Below are positions 16,096-24,511 of a stretch of 37,017 bases of DNA, one piece after another (position 1 is the stretch's first letter; each line of letters opens with the position of its first letter). Made by a program: the position numbers and the translations under genes. The notes under the pieces are model-generated. The model was not told the DNA's origin and searched no databases. It saw only the letters and a list, made by a program, of their open reading frames with translations. Source of the DNA: Neoroseomonas terrae (GTDB lineage: Bacteria; Pseudomonadota; Alphaproteobacteria; Acetobacterales; Acetobacteraceae); NCBI RefSeq assembly GCF_018129025.1, contig NZ_JAAEDI010000043.1, positions 1-37,017 of the forward strand. The letters are read 5' to 3'.

Positions 16096-16658
16096 GGGCG
16101 GGATCGGCGGCTGCGCAGGCGCCTGGATCGGGCCGCGATGCTGCGGCCGTCACGGCTGCGGCGTTCCGCCGATGCTCAGATGCTTGGGAAGTGTGCCGGA
16201 GCGAAGCGAGATCGCGCTGACGCGAGGGGTAAATCCACGATGCCGGTGATGTCGCTCTCAGCAGCCAGTTTCTGCGGCGGCGGTGCTTGTGCTGCTGGAG
16301 CCACGAGCCAATGCATGCCTCTTGATCAGTGCCGCAGCAATGGACGGAGAGGCATGCCGCCGAAGACTTCGGCGCCGAGGGATGCCAACGACTGATCGCG
16401 CTCGGTGATGTCGGCGTGGCGCTCAAGCGCCTCGGCCAGGCCAGCAGCGTGTCGCAAGGATCAGCGGTCCCCAGTACGGAGGCCATTCCCTCGACTGATT
16501 CGCAAAGTGCCCGGCCGCAGGATCGAGCCGGAATGCCGTTCCTGACAACGGCGGTCCGCGCTCGAAGGAGTGAACATCTTGCGGCTCCAATCCAGCCGAG
16601 GCTTCGAAAACCTTTCGATGATGTTGGCGTTTTGTCACAGCAACGAAGGAGAAAGACC
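16096..16658. other. 563-bp region without a firm gene; coding-like fragments on the minus strand
   Basis: No confident gene. On the minus strand one frame gives LAEALERHADITERDQSLASLGAEVFGGMPLRPLLRH and then a stop (about 16337-16460). It is followed in the same frame by a 46-residue open frame from ATG 16316 to 16176 (MHWLVAPAAQ...). The composition looks protein-like, but the upstream frame closes at once, so this may be a decayed gene. The segment near 16640 carries the ribosome-binding site of the next gene. Confidence 0.35.
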
Positions 16659-16982
16659 ATGAGTCGATCGCTCTTGTTCGCGGCGGTGATTGGTATCGGC
16701 GCAGCTGTCGCGCCGCAGGGCTGGGCACAGACGCCGGTTCCGAACCAGAACACCACCGCGGGCCAATTGCCTGGCGGCGGCATTCCCGAGGCGGCCGCGC
16801 AGAGCCGGCTCCAGGCGGCTGGGCTGAGGAATATCCGTGACCTCACCCGCCAGAGCGACGGAAGCTGGCGCGCTCAGGTCACGTCGGCGCAGGGCGTCGA
16901 TGGCCAAGCGACCGTCGATGCGAATGGCAACGTCAGCCTGGGTGACGGCGTTTCCCGTAACCCAATGCCCACGCCGCGGTAA
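16659..16982 (+). CDS. small secreted PepSY-like protein
   Basis: A 107-residue protein with a signal peptide (LLFAAVIGIGAAVAPQGWAQ) and a low-complexity linker. The short domain AQSRLQAAGLRNIRDLTRQSDGSWRAQVTSAQGVDGQATVDANGNV has the layout of PepSY-like domains (helix, then three strands with a terminal V-D-x-x-G-x-V). Such proteins are periplasmic, with poorly known roles. ATG 16659 has AAGGAG 8 nt upstream, which fixes the start. It stands alone. Confidence 0.7.
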   Translation: MSRSLLFAAVIGIGAAVAPQGWAQTPVPNQNTTAGQLPGGGIPEAAAQSRLQAAGLRNIRDLTRQSDGSWRAQVTSAQGVDGQATVDANGNVSLGDGVSRNPMPTPR

Positions 16983-17127
16983 AACCCGCGGCAATGCCGG
17001 GCCCCCGGGCGCGTTGGCTGAAAAAGCTGATGCGGCCCCGGGGGCTCTGGACTCAACGATGGCAGACGTCGAGGACGCCGGGCGCGCGGTGCGGCTCGTG
17101 GCGAAATTTCTAAATTAATCGTTTGAA

Positions 17128-17203
17128 TGGTGCCCAGGGGCGGAATCGAACCACCGACACTGCGATTTTCAGTCGCATGCTCTACCAACTGAGCTACCTG
17201 GGC
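17128..17203 (-). tRNA. tRNA-Phe (GAA)
   Basis: A 76-nt cloverleaf including encoded CCA. The acceptor GCCCAGG pairs with CCTGGGC, the D arm is GCTCAGTTGGTAGAGC, the anticodon loop CTGAAAA carries GAA, and the T arm contains GGTTCGATTCC. It lies downstream of yacG on the same strand, at the end of the infA-maf-RNase E/G-yacG cluster. The DNA after its 3' end is AT-rich. Confidence 0.97.
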
Positions 17204-17274
17204 CCATGAGGTTCCCGTAGGAACCCGGCGAGGCGGCGGGAAATAGCGGAGGCCGCGCCGCCTGTCCAGCCGGG

Positions 17275-17460
17275 TCAGGCGTCTTCGTCCTTCTCCGGTG
17301 GTCCTTCGGCCTCGCTCGGTATCGCGTATCCGCCAGTCAGCCAGCGGCTCAGATCCACCTGCGCGCAGCGGGGCGAACAGAAAGGCCGCGTTGCCGGCTG
17401 CGCCGGCCGGCTGCAAATCGGGCACCGCGGAGTCGTTGCGCGGACCTTGTCAGTCGGCAT
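17275..17460 (-). CDS. yacG: DNA gyrase inhibitor YacG (zinc-binding)
   Basis: A 61-residue protein with the YacG zinc site: Cys13 and Cys16 in RCPICSRP, Cys28 and Cys32 in RPFCSPRCAQVDL, followed by the family motif LSRWLTGGYAIP. In E. coli YacG binds GyrB and blocks DNA binding by gyrase. The acidic tail EGPPEKDEDA is usual. Its ATG lies inside the end of the RNase E/G gene (11-nt overlap), which points to translational coupling. Confidence 0.95.
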   Translation of the reverse strand: MPTDKVRATTPRCPICSRPAQPATRPFCSPRCAQVDLSRWLTGGYAIPSEAEGPPEKDEDA

Positions 17461-18607
17461 GGCGTGCCTCCTCGATCGACGGTTCCACCGCGGCGGAATC
17501 GGGGCGCAACTGGAGCAGCGTGCCAGCCTGTTCGGCAAAGGCATCGAGCGCGCCCGGCAGGCGTTCAACGGCTTCGATCACCTCGGGTTTCGCCCGCAGC
17601 GCGAATCGGGCGCCCGGCTGAGCCGCCGCTTCCCGCGCGGCCTGGCGCAATGCAGCCAGGCCCCGTGTCAGCGCGGAAGGGGGGCGCCCCAGCACCTCGT
17701 GCAGCGGGGGATGCACCCGGTCGCGCACGATCTCTGCCAGACCGAGATGCGTGAAGCCGAGCAGCCGCGCGTGCCGGTCGGGCGCGAGCGCCTCGCGCAG
17801 CGGCTCGGCCAATGCCGCGCGCCGCTTCGGCGATAGCCCGGCGAAATCGACCAGGATGGCGCCAGCCAGGTTGCGGGCCCGGATCTGGCGCGCGAGTTCC
17901 GGCAACGCATCCCGGTTCAACCCCACCACGGCCTGGGCACCACGCGCGCCGGCGATGCTGCCGGCATCCATGTCGATGGCAGTCAGCGCAGGCGTCGGGA
18001 AGATCAGCAGCCGGCCACCGCCGGGCAGGGGCGCCTCGCTGCTGGCGAGGATGTCGAACTCGGCCTCGAGGGTCTCGTCGAAGGCGGGCGCAGGTACCAG
18101 GCGCACGCGGCCGGCGAAGCGGCTGCGCAGGCCCGCTGCAAGCGCCGCGCTGTCCACCAGCAGTTGCGCCCGCGGGAAGCGTGCTGCGAGCCGTTCGGCC
18201 ACACCAGGCCCCCGCGCTGCCAGCACGGGGGCGCCGGCTGGGGCAGCCGCCACGCGCGCCACCTCGGCATCCGTCAGCCGGGCGGTGACGCGCGGCCCCT
18301 TGCCGCCCTGCGCGGCCCGGACGATGCGCAACGGCAGGATCATGCCCTCATTCACCGCCGCTGCGATGGGGCGACGTTCCGCACTCGCTTCGCTTTCCGG
18401 CAAGAAGCCGGTCTCACCGCCGGCCAGCGCGACGAAGGCGCCGGCCATGGCGGGTGCGACGGCTGTCACTCGGCCGCGTTGCAGGTCGCCGACGCCGTCG
18501 GGGCGGGCGGGCCGCTCCACCCAGGCCTCGGTCAGCACGTCGCCTTCCAGCAGTGCGGCCCGGACCTCGCCAGGCGAGGCGGAGACGATGATTACGGCCG
18601 CAGCCAC
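17450..18607 (-). CDS. ribonuclease E/G family protein, short form
   Basis: Endoribonuclease of the RNase E/G family, acting in rRNA processing and mRNA decay. The S1-like part is visible early (VGDLQRGRVTAVAPAMAGAFVALAGGETGFLPESEA), and the catalytic DNase I-like part has the two metal-binding aspartates in FPTPALTAIDMDAGS and AGAILVDFAGLSPKRR. At 385 residues it is shorter than E. coli RNase G. The zinc-link CPxCxG motif seen in RNase E/G was not found, so quaternary structure may differ. I chose GTG 18607, which overlaps the end of maf by 16 nt; the frame continues upstream only over maf. It sits between maf and yacG. Confidence 0.88.
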   Translation of the reverse strand: MAAAVIIVSASPGEVRAALLEGDVLTEAWVERPARPDGVGDLQRGRVTAVAPAMAGAFVALAGGETGFLPESEASAERRPIAAAVNEGMILPLRIVRAAQGGKGPRVTARLTDAEVARVAAAPAGAPVLAARGPGVAERLAARFPRAQLLVDSAALAAGLRSRFAGRVRLVPAPAFDETLEAEFDILASSEAPLPGGGRLLIFPTPALTAIDMDAGSIAGARGAQAVVGLNRDALPELARQIRARNLAGAILVDFAGLSPKRRAALAEPLREALAPDRHARLLGFTHLGLAEIVRDRVHPPLHEVLGRPPSALTRGLAALRQAAREAAAQPGARFALRAKPEVIEAVERLPGALDAFAEQAGTLLQLRPDSAAVEPSIEEARHAD

Positions 18608-19179
18608 CCGATGCCCCGGAGCAGCTGTGCCGTCTCGAACAGCGGCAGGCCGACGACGTTGGAATGGCTGCCGGACAGGAAGCGGATGAACGCCTCGGCG
18701 CGGCCCTGGATAGCGTAGCCGCCGGCCTTCCCGCGCCACTCGCCGCCGGCGAGGTAGTCGGCCAGTTGCTGTTCGGTGAGGCGCTGGAAGGTGACGGCGC
18801 TTTCCACCGTACGCTTCAGCCGCCGGCCGTCGGGCACCGCCAGTACCACCGCCGTGGTCACGCGATGGCGGCGGCCGGACAGCAGGTCCAGGCAGCCGCG
18901 CGCCTCGGCTTCGGTCTCGGCCTTGGGCAGGATGCGACGGCCCACCCCGACCACCGTATCGGCCGCCAGCACCAGAGCATCCGGCGCACCTGTCGCCGCC
19001 GCCTCCGCCTTGGCGAGCGCCAAGCGCATCGCATGCGGGCGCGGCGTCTCGCGCTTCAGCGGCGTTTCGTCGATGTCCGTGGCGATGACCCGGTCGGGCG
19101 CGATGCCGAGGCGGGCAAGGAGGTCCAGGCGCCTTGGGCTGGCGCTCGCCAGCACCAGCGGCGGGCGCGGGTCGGGCAC
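18592..19179 (-). CDS. Maf family nucleotide pyrophosphatase
   Basis: A 195-residue house-cleaning nucleoside triphosphate pyrophosphatase. It starts with LVLASASPRRLDLLARLG, the Maf signature, and has DIDETPLKRETP. The catalytic Asp lies in VLAADTVVGVGRRILPKAE, and GKAGGYAIQGRAEAFIRFLSGSHSNVVGLPLFET is the conserved C-terminal block. The GTG start at 19179 lies 7 bp after the infA stop, so it is translated from the same message. Substrate (dTTP/UTP or m7GTP class) is not certain. Confidence 0.95.
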   Translation of the reverse strand: MPDPRPPLVLASASPRRLDLLARLGIAPDRVIATDIDETPLKRETPRPHAMRLALAKAEAAATGAPDALVLAADTVVGVGRRILPKAETEAEARGCLDLLSGRRHRVTTAVVLAVPDGRRLKRTVESAVTFQRLTEQQLADYLAGGEWRGKAGGYAIQGRAEAFIRFLSGSHSNVVGLPLFETAQLLRGIGWLRP

Positions 19180-19186
19180 CGGGGCG

Positions 19187-19405
19187 TTACTTGAAGCGGA
19201 AGGTGATGCGGCCCTTGGTCAGGTCGTAGGGCGTCATCTCGACATTCACACGGTCGCCGGCGAGCACGCGGATACGATTCTTGCGCATCTTCCCGGAGGT
19301 GTGCGCGAGGACCATGTGGTCGTTGTCCAGCTTTACGCGGAACATGGCGTTGGGGAGAAGTTCAACGACTTGGCCGCTGAACTCGATCATGTCTTCCTTT
19401 GACAT
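19187..19405 (-). CDS. infA: translation initiation factor IF-1
   Basis: A 72-residue OB-fold factor that occupies the ribosomal A site during initiation. The sequence MSKEDMIEFSGQVVELLPNA and the C-terminal YDLTKGRITFRFK are nearly invariant in alphaproteobacteria. It leads the infA-maf-RNase E/G-yacG-tRNA-Phe run. A terminator hairpin lies just upstream, so a promoter for this cluster is expected between about 19406 and 19446. Confidence 0.98.
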   Translation of the reverse strand: MSKEDMIEFSGQVVELLPNAMFRVKLDNDHMVLAHTSGKMRKNRIRVLAGDRVNVEMTPYDLTKGRITFRFK

Positions 19406-19446
19406 CGGGCCTCATGTTCGGGCGCCCGCGGGCGCGACTCAGAAAT

Positions 19447-19469
19447 GGGCGCGCGAGGGGCGCGCGCCC
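19447..19469 (-). terminator. GC-rich hairpin between the DUF3592 gene and infA
   Basis: GGGCGCGCG (19447-19455) pairs with CGCGCGCCC (19461-19469), a perfect 9-bp stem with a 5-nt loop. It lies 41 bp after the stop of the upstream membrane protein gene, separating the his cluster from the infA cluster. Confidence 0.6.
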
Positions 19470-19509
19470 GTGAAAAGCCGCGGGAACATGGTCCTGCGAC
19501 CCCGCCGGG

Positions 19510-20400
19510 TCAAGCGCGGCGCGCGCGGGGCGGTTGCGCACGCTGCCGGAAGCGCCGCAGCAGGAGCCAGGCGGCGCCGCCCAGCACCACCGGCAGGGCA
19601 CCCGCGGCGGCGAGCCGCAGCCAGCGTGTCATCGGCCGGTCGAGCGCTGCCTCCTCCGGCCGATCGGGGTTGTAGCGCAGCGCTATCGAGGTCCCGCGCA
19701 CGGGCTCCGGCAGGGTGCTCCAGGCCGGCGGCTCGGCAACGACCTGCTGTCCATCAGCGGTGGTGAAGCGGATCAGTGGCGCATGCAGCGCGCCGTATCG
19801 GCCGCGGCTCATCTGCCGGTGACCGATCACCTCGCCCTCGGCCAGCAGCGTGTCGCGATGCAGTTCGATCGTGTCCTCGACCTCATTGGCGATCAGCAGG
19901 AGGCAGAGCAGAAGGACAAGCCCGACCCCGGCAGCCACCAATCCCCGGACGATGCTGCGCGTGCGGCCCGTCGCGATGAACCAGCCGACGGCGCCGAAGG
20001 CGATCCCCGCCGGCAGCGCGATGGCGGCGCCGATCAGGCGGACGGACAGCGGCTCGATCCGGGTGCGCGCGGGGTCCTGCGGGTCGTAGCGGATTAGGGC
20101 GGTGTCGCCCGGTTCGTGGCGCATCCAGCTATTCGGCCGGCGGACGGACGTCTCGATCGTCTGCCCCTCCCGCGTCACGAAGCGCACATCGGCAACGTAA
20201 GCGGTGCTGCGGTTCTGGCGCACAGTCCGGACGTCGTCGATCCGGGCCCAGGCCATGTCCTCGCGCTCGGCGAACTGCGCCTCGTCGATGATCTGGTACA
20301 GGCCGCTGCCGCCCGCGATCAGCCCCATCAGCGCGAAGAAGCCGCCGAGCGAATAGCGCCCCCAGCCGGATTGCGGCCAGGGCGATCGCCGCGCGCTCAC
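19510..20400 (-). CDS. DUF3592 membrane protein
   Basis: A 296-residue membrane protein of the DUF3592 family with about four membrane segments: near residues 15-37 (LGGFFALMGLIAGGSGLYQII), 125-148, 155-180 (VAAGVGLVLLLCLLLIANEV) and 262-285. Two extramembrane beta-rich repeats are present. The first is WARIDDVRTVRQNRSTAYVADVRFVTREGQTIE and the second is GEVIGHRQMSRGRYGALHAPLIRFTTADGQQVV, each ending in an ALIRYDPQ/ALRYNPDRP motif. The GTG start overlaps the hisD stop as GTGA, so translation is coupled to hisD. The function is unknown, and a link to histidine synthesis is not implied. Confidence 0.8.
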   Translation of the reverse strand: MSARRSPWPQSGWGRYSLGGFFALMGLIAGGSGLYQIIDEAQFAEREDMAWARIDDVRTVRQNRSTAYVADVRFVTREGQTIETSVRRPNSWMRHEPGDTALIRYDPQDPARTRIEPLSVRLIGAAIALPAGIAFGAVGWFIATGRTRSIVRGLVAAGVGLVLLLCLLLIANEVEDTIELHRDTLLAEGEVIGHRQMSRGRYGALHAPLIRFTTADGQQVVAEPPAWSTLPEPVRGTSIALRYNPDRPEEAALDRPMTRWLRLAAAGALPVVLGGAAWLLLRRFRQRAQPPRARRA

Positions 20401-21701
20401 GGCCGGCCGGTCTGCCCGAGGCGGATGGCGATGCTGCGCCCGTGCGCCCCGAGCCCCTCGGCATCCGCCAGCGCGACCGCGGCCGGGCCCACCGCCTCCA
20501 GCGCGGCCTTGTCTGCCTCGACCCAAGTGGTGCGCTTGAGGAAATCGAACACTGACAGCCCAGAGGCGAACCGCGCCGTGCGGCCGGTCGGCAGCACGTG
20601 GTTCGGCCCCGCGACATAGTCGCCGACCGCTTCTGGCGTGTAGCGGCCCAGGAAGGCCGCGCCGGCATGCCGCACCTGGGCGAGCAGCGCGCGCGGATCA
20701 TCCACCATCAGTTGCAGATGCTCGGGCGCCAGTCGGTTCGTCAGCGCCGCGGCCTCCTCCAGGCCCTTCACCAGGATCACAGCACCATGGCGGCGCCAGG
20801 ATTCCCCGGCGATCGCCGCGCGCGGCAGGTGGCGCAGCTCGGCCTCGACCGCCGCGGCCACCGCATCGGCCAGCGCCGCATCGGGCGTGATCAGGATGGA
20901 TTGAGCGCTTTCGTCATGCTCGGCCTGGGCAAGCAGGTCGAGGGCGACATGCCGCGGATCGCAAGCCCCATCGGCGATCACCACCACCTCGGACGGCCCG
21001 GCGATGGAATCGATGCCCACCCGCCCGAAGACCTGCCGCTTGGCTTCCGCAACATAGGCGTTGCCCGGCCCGACGATGCGGTCCACCGGTATGATCTGCG
21101 CCGTACCCCAGGCCATCGCCGCGACGGCCTGCGCACCGCCGATGCGGAACACCTCCGTCACCCCGGCCCGCTTCGCCGCGGCGAGCACCAGCGGGTTCAG
21201 CACCCCGTCGGGGGTCGGCACGCACATGGCGATGCGCGGCACGCCCGCTGCCCGTGCCGGGATCGCGTTCATCAGCACCGAGGACGGATACGCCGCCTTG
21301 CCACCCGGCACGTAGAGCCCGACCGCGTCTATCGCGCCCCAGCGCATGCCGAGCGTCAGCCCGGCCGCATCCTTCATCTCCAGGTCAGTCGGCAACTGCG
21401 CGCGATGGAACGCCTCGATCCGATCGGCGGCGAGGTTCAGCGCGTCGCGCAGTTCCGGGCGGATGGACGCGTCGGCGGCGTCGATCTCGGCTTGCGTGAC
21501 CCGCAGCGCGGCGGCGTCTACCGGCGTCCAGCGATCGAAACGCGCAGTGAAATCAACCAGCGCGGCGTCGCCACGCTCCCGCACTTCCGCGATGATGGCG
21601 GCGACGGCAGCATCGACCCGGGCCGTTGTCTCGCGCGCCTCGTCCAGGAGGGCAGTGAAGTGGGATTCGAAGGTCGGGTCGGCGGTGCTCAGACGCTTCA
21701 T
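20397..21701 (-). CDS. hisD: histidinol dehydrogenase
   Basis: Oxidises L-histidinol to L-histidine in two NAD-dependent steps, the end of histidine synthesis. The 434-residue protein has the blocks VGLYVPGGKAAYPSSVLMNAIPA, IVGPGNAYVAEAKRQVFG, DSIAGPSEVVVIADG, the catalytic QAEHDESAQ (general acid-base Glu and His) and the zinc-ligand end AGPNHVLPTGRTARFASGLSVFDF. Length is standard. It is separated from hisG by a 142-bp stretch with inverted hairpin elements, so part of the message may end there. Confidence 0.97.
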   Translation of the reverse strand: MKRLSTADPTFESHFTALLDEARETTARVDAAVAAIIAEVRERGDAALVDFTARFDRWTPVDAAALRVTQAEIDAADASIRPELRDALNLAADRIEAFHRAQLPTDLEMKDAAGLTLGMRWGAIDAVGLYVPGGKAAYPSSVLMNAIPARAAGVPRIAMCVPTPDGVLNPLVLAAAKRAGVTEVFRIGGAQAVAAMAWGTAQIIPVDRIVGPGNAYVAEAKRQVFGRVGIDSIAGPSEVVVIADGACDPRHVALDLLAQAEHDESAQSILITPDAALADAVAAAVEAELRHLPRAAIAGESWRRHGAVILVKGLEEAAALTNRLAPEHLQLMVDDPRALLAQVRHAGAAFLGRYTPEAVGDYVAGPNHVLPTGRTARFASGLSVFDFLKRTTWVEADKAALEAVGPAAVALADAEGLGAHGRSIAIRLGQTGRP

Positions 21702-21708
21702 GGCGAAA

Positions 21709-21831
21709 GGTCGGGGGAGAGAACTCCCCCGATCCCCCTCCTTTTTCTATCTGTTGGAGACTGACAGCGGCGGCCGGCGCCAAAAGTCAAAAAAAGGGCG
21801 GGGGTTCGGGGGAGGTTCTCCTCCCCCGACC
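21709..21831. repeat. inverted pair of hairpin elements between hisG and hisD
   Basis: Two copies of one element face each other. The left copy (21709-21746) reads GGTCGGGGGAGAGAACTCCC and ends in CCCTCCTTTTT. The right copy (21789-21831), read on the other strand, begins GGTCGGGGGAGGAGAACCTC and ends in CCCGCCCTTTTTTT. Each copy is itself a stem-loop followed by C-rich sequence and a T tract, that is, a Rho-independent terminator shape. Because they are inverted, the pair can act on both strands. Confidence 0.7.
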
Positions 21832-21843
21832 TTCTTCTGTCCG

Positions 21844-22551
21844 TCACCGCGCGTCGCGACCGGCAAGCGCCGCCCGGAACCGCGCGATCCACGCCCCGAT
21901 CGCCTCCGGCCGCGTCTTGAGCGCCGTGCGGTTCACCACCAGGCGGGAGGTGATGTGGGCGATCACCTCCGTCTCCCGCAGGCCGTTCGCCTTCAGCGTC
22001 GATCCGGTCTGCACCAGGTCCACGATCAGACGCGACAGCCCCATGGATGGCGCGAGTTCCATCGCGCCGTTCAGATGGACGATCTCCGCCTGCACGCCGC
22101 GGGTGGCGAAGTGGCGCTGGGCGATATTCGGGTACTTCGTCGCGACCGTGACGCGCGACCAGCGGGTGGGATCGTCCGGCTGGGTCACCACCGGCTCGGC
22201 GATGGAGACGCGGCAGCGGCCGATGCCGAGGTCGAGCGGCGCGTAGATCTCGGCGTAGTCGAACTCCATCAGCACATCGGCGCCGCAGATGCCGATCTGC
22301 GCGGCGCCATGGGCGACGAAGGTGGCCACGTCGAACGACCGGACGCGGATGACGTCGAGTGCTGGGTCCTCGGTGGGAAAGCGCAGGCGGCGGCTGCTTT
22401 CGTCCGCGTAATCCGCGGCAGGAACGACGCCCGCACGAGTGAGGACGGGGCCAAGCTCCGACAGGATCCGCCCCTTGGGCAGGGCCAGCACGATCGGGCC
22501 AGCATCCTCGGGCGTCGCGGGAGCGATCGGGGTCGGGAGCGCGTGATCCAT
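21844..22551 (-). CDS. hisG: ATP phosphoribosyltransferase, short form
   Basis: Catalyses the first step of histidine synthesis, joining ATP and PRPP. At 235 residues it is the short HisG_S form, which lacks the C-terminal regulatory domain and needs the HisZ partner; hisZ is not in this window. Recognisable blocks are IVLALPKGRILSELGPVLTRAG, GAAQIGICGADVLMEF and the PRPP loop IVDLVQTGSTLKANGLRE. The first 17 residues are a variable extension. It is followed by the hairpin pair and hisD. Confidence 0.95.
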   Translation of the reverse strand: MDHALPTPIAPATPEDAGPIVLALPKGRILSELGPVLTRAGVVPAADYADESSRRLRFPTEDPALDVIRVRSFDVATFVAHGAAQIGICGADVLMEFDYAEIYAPLDLGIGRCRVSIAEPVVTQPDDPTRWSRVTVATKYPNIAQRHFATRGVQAEIVHLNGAMELAPSMGLSRLIVDLVQTGSTLKANGLRETEVIAHITSRLVVNRTALKTRPEAIGAWIARFRAALAGRDAR

Positions 22552-22601
22552 GGGAGAGTCTACACCAAGCCGGGCCGTGTCGGTGTCATCGCGATTCCGT
22601 T

Positions 22602-23861
22602 TCAGCCCGGCAAACGTTCGATGTCAGCGCCGATGGCGGCAAGCTTCTCCTCGACGCGCTCATAGCCGCGATCGAGGTGGTAGACGCGGTTGACGATCGT
22701 CTCACCCTGCGCCGCGAGGCCCGCGAGGATCAGCGAGACCGAGGCGCGGAGGTCGGTCGCCATGACCGGCGCGCCGGACAGGCGGGAGACGCCGCGGACG
22801 ATCGCCGAATGGCCGTGGAAATTGATGCGGGCGCCCATGCGCGTCAGCTCGGGCACATGCATGAAACGGTTCTCGAAGATCGTCTCGGTGATCATCGCGG
22901 CACCCTCGGCCACGCACATCAGGGCCATGAACTGGGCCTGCATGTCGGTGGCGAAGCCGGGGAAGGGCTCGGTCATCACATCGGTGCCGCGCAGGCCGTT
23001 GAGGCGGGACACCTTCAGGCCGCCTTCGGTCTCCGCCACGTCCACGCCGGCATCGCGCAGGATGCGGACGACGGCGCCGAGGTGGTCGAGCCGCGCGCCG
23101 CCCAGCAGCACCTGCCCGCCGGTGATGGCGGCGGCGCAGGCATAGGTGCCGGCCTCGATGCGGTCCGGGATGATGGGATGGACGGCGGGGCCGAGGCTGG
23201 TGACGCCCTCGACGATCAGCCGGTCGGTGCCGATGCCCTCGATCCGCGCGCCGAGGCGCATCAGGCAGGCGGCGAGGTCGGTGATCTCGGGTTCGCGGGC
23301 GGCGTTCACGATCTCGGTCGTGCCCTGAGCCAGCGTCGCGGCCATCAGGATGTTCTCGGTCGCACCCACGGAGACCTGCGGAAAGATGACCCGCGCACCC
23401 TTCAGGCCATCGGGTGCGGTCGCCTCGATATAGCCGGCGGTGATCTCGATGGTGGCGCCCATCTGCTCGAGCGCCTGCAGGTGCAGGTCGACCGGACGGG
23501 TGCCGATGGCGCAGCCGCCGGGCAGGGACACGCGCGCCCGGCCGAAGCGGGCGACCAGCGGGCCGAGCACCAGCACCGAGGCGCGCATCTTCCGCACCAG
23601 GTCATAGGGCGCTTCGAGGTTGTTCGCCGCGCCCGAGAGGGTGATCGTCCGCGCCTTCCTGTCGTGATCCACCGTCAGCCCGTGCTGGGACAGCAGGCCG
23701 GACATGGTGACGACGTCCGCGAGGTCCGGCGCATTGGTCAGCGTCAGCGGGCCGTCGGTCAGCAGGGCGGTCGCCATCAGCGGCAGGGCGGCGTTCTTCG
23801 CCCCCGAGATGGGAATCGTGCCGGAGAGGGAGCGGCCACCACGGATGCGGATGCGGTCCAT
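22602..23861 (-). CDS. murA: UDP-N-acetylglucosamine 1-carboxyvinyltransferase
   Basis: Transfers enolpyruvate from PEP to UDP-GlcNAc, the first committed step of peptidoglycan synthesis. The 419-residue protein has the substrate-binding Lys-Asn pair in ISGAKNAALPLMATALLT and the active-site loop PGGCAIGTRPVDLHLQALEQMG with the catalytic Cys117. The Cys (not Asp) implies the normal fosfomycin-sensitive type. TDMQAQFMALM and ENRFMHVPELTRMGA follow. ATG 23861 is the standard start. It lies 17 bp after dcd and 50 bp before hisG. Confidence 0.97.
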   Translation of the reverse strand: MDRIRIRGGRSLSGTIPISGAKNAALPLMATALLTDGPLTLTNAPDLADVVTMSGLLSQHGLTVDHDRKARTITLSGAANNLEAPYDLVRKMRASVLVLGPLVARFGRARVSLPGGCAIGTRPVDLHLQALEQMGATIEITAGYIEATAPDGLKGARVIFPQVSVGATENILMAATLAQGTTEIVNAAREPEITDLAACLMRLGARIEGIGTDRLIVEGVTSLGPAVHPIIPDRIEAGTYACAAAITGGQVLLGGARLDHLGAVVRILRDAGVDVAETEGGLKVSRLNGLRGTDVMTEPFPGFATDMQAQFMALMCVAEGAAMITETIFENRFMHVPELTRMGARINFHGHSAIVRGVSRLSGAPVMATDLRASVSLILAGLAAQGETIVNRVYHLDRGYERVEEKLAAIGADIERLPG

Positions 23862-23878
23862 GTCAGCCTTCCTTCCGG

Positions 23879-24433
23879 TCAGAGCCGGGGCAGCGCGACG
23901 CCGCGCTGACCCATGTATTTGCCGCGGCGGTCCGCGTAGCTGACCTCGGGCGGGGCATCGCCCTTGAGGAACAGGAACTGGCACACGCCTTCATTGGCAT
24001 AGACCTTGGCGGGCAGGGGTGTGGTGTTGCTGATCTCGATCGTCACCTGCCCCTCCCATTCCGGTTCGAGGGGCGTGACGTTCACGATCAGCCCGCATCG
24101 CGCATAGGTGGACTTGCCCAGGCAGATGACCAAGACATCGCGCGGGATGCGGAAGTACTCGACCGTGTGGGTCAGCACGAAGGAATTGGGCGGGATAATG
24201 CAGACCGGGCCCTGGCGGGTGACGAAGCCGTTCTCGTTGAAGGACTTCGGATCGACCAGGGCGTTGTCGACATTGGTGAAAATCTTGAACTCGTCAGCGG
24301 CGCGCGCGTCGTAGCCGTAGGAGGACAGGCCATAGGAGATCACGCCTTCCCTCCGCTGGGCCTCCACGAACGGGTCGATCATGCCGTGATCGGCCGCCAT
24401 GCGGCGGATCCAGCTGTCGGGCATGATGGGCAT
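23879..24433 (-). CDS. dcd: dCTP deaminase
   Basis: Deaminates dCTP to dUTP, feeding dTTP synthesis. The 184-residue protein has SYGLSSYGYDARAADEFKIF, the nucleotide-binding GKSTYARCGLIVNVTPLEPEWEGQVTIEISNTTPLPAKVYANEGVCQFLFLKG block containing the catalytic Glu, and the C-terminal YADRRGKYMGQRGVALPRL lid. The ATG at 24433 is followed four codons later by a second in-frame ATG; both are possible. It lies first in the run with murA. Confidence 0.96.
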   Translation of the reverse strand: MPIMPDSWIRRMAADHGMIDPFVEAQRREGVISYGLSSYGYDARAADEFKIFTNVDNALVDPKSFNENGFVTRQGPVCIIPPNSFVLTHTVEYFRIPRDVLVICLGKSTYARCGLIVNVTPLEPEWEGQVTIEISNTTPLPAKVYANEGVCQFLFLKGDAPPEVSYADRRGKYMGQRGVALPRL

Positions 24434-24511
24434 AAGGTCTCGGCCTGCGGCAAGGGGGCGGGCCGGGGGCGCGGCGCGATGCGGCCCCCGCGCGGCGCCG
24501 GGGGCGTCCGA

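Noticed and set aside
16999..17052. Terminator with arms GCCCCCGGG and CCCGGGGGC before tRNA-Phe
   Set aside because: The loop is nearly 30 nt and the arms are simple G/C runs, so I do not count it as a supported terminator.
22677..23909. A 410-residue plus-strand frame opposite murA
   Set aside because: His/Asp/Gly/Ala-rich antisense frame; MurA with its active-site Cys on the other strand explains the conservation.
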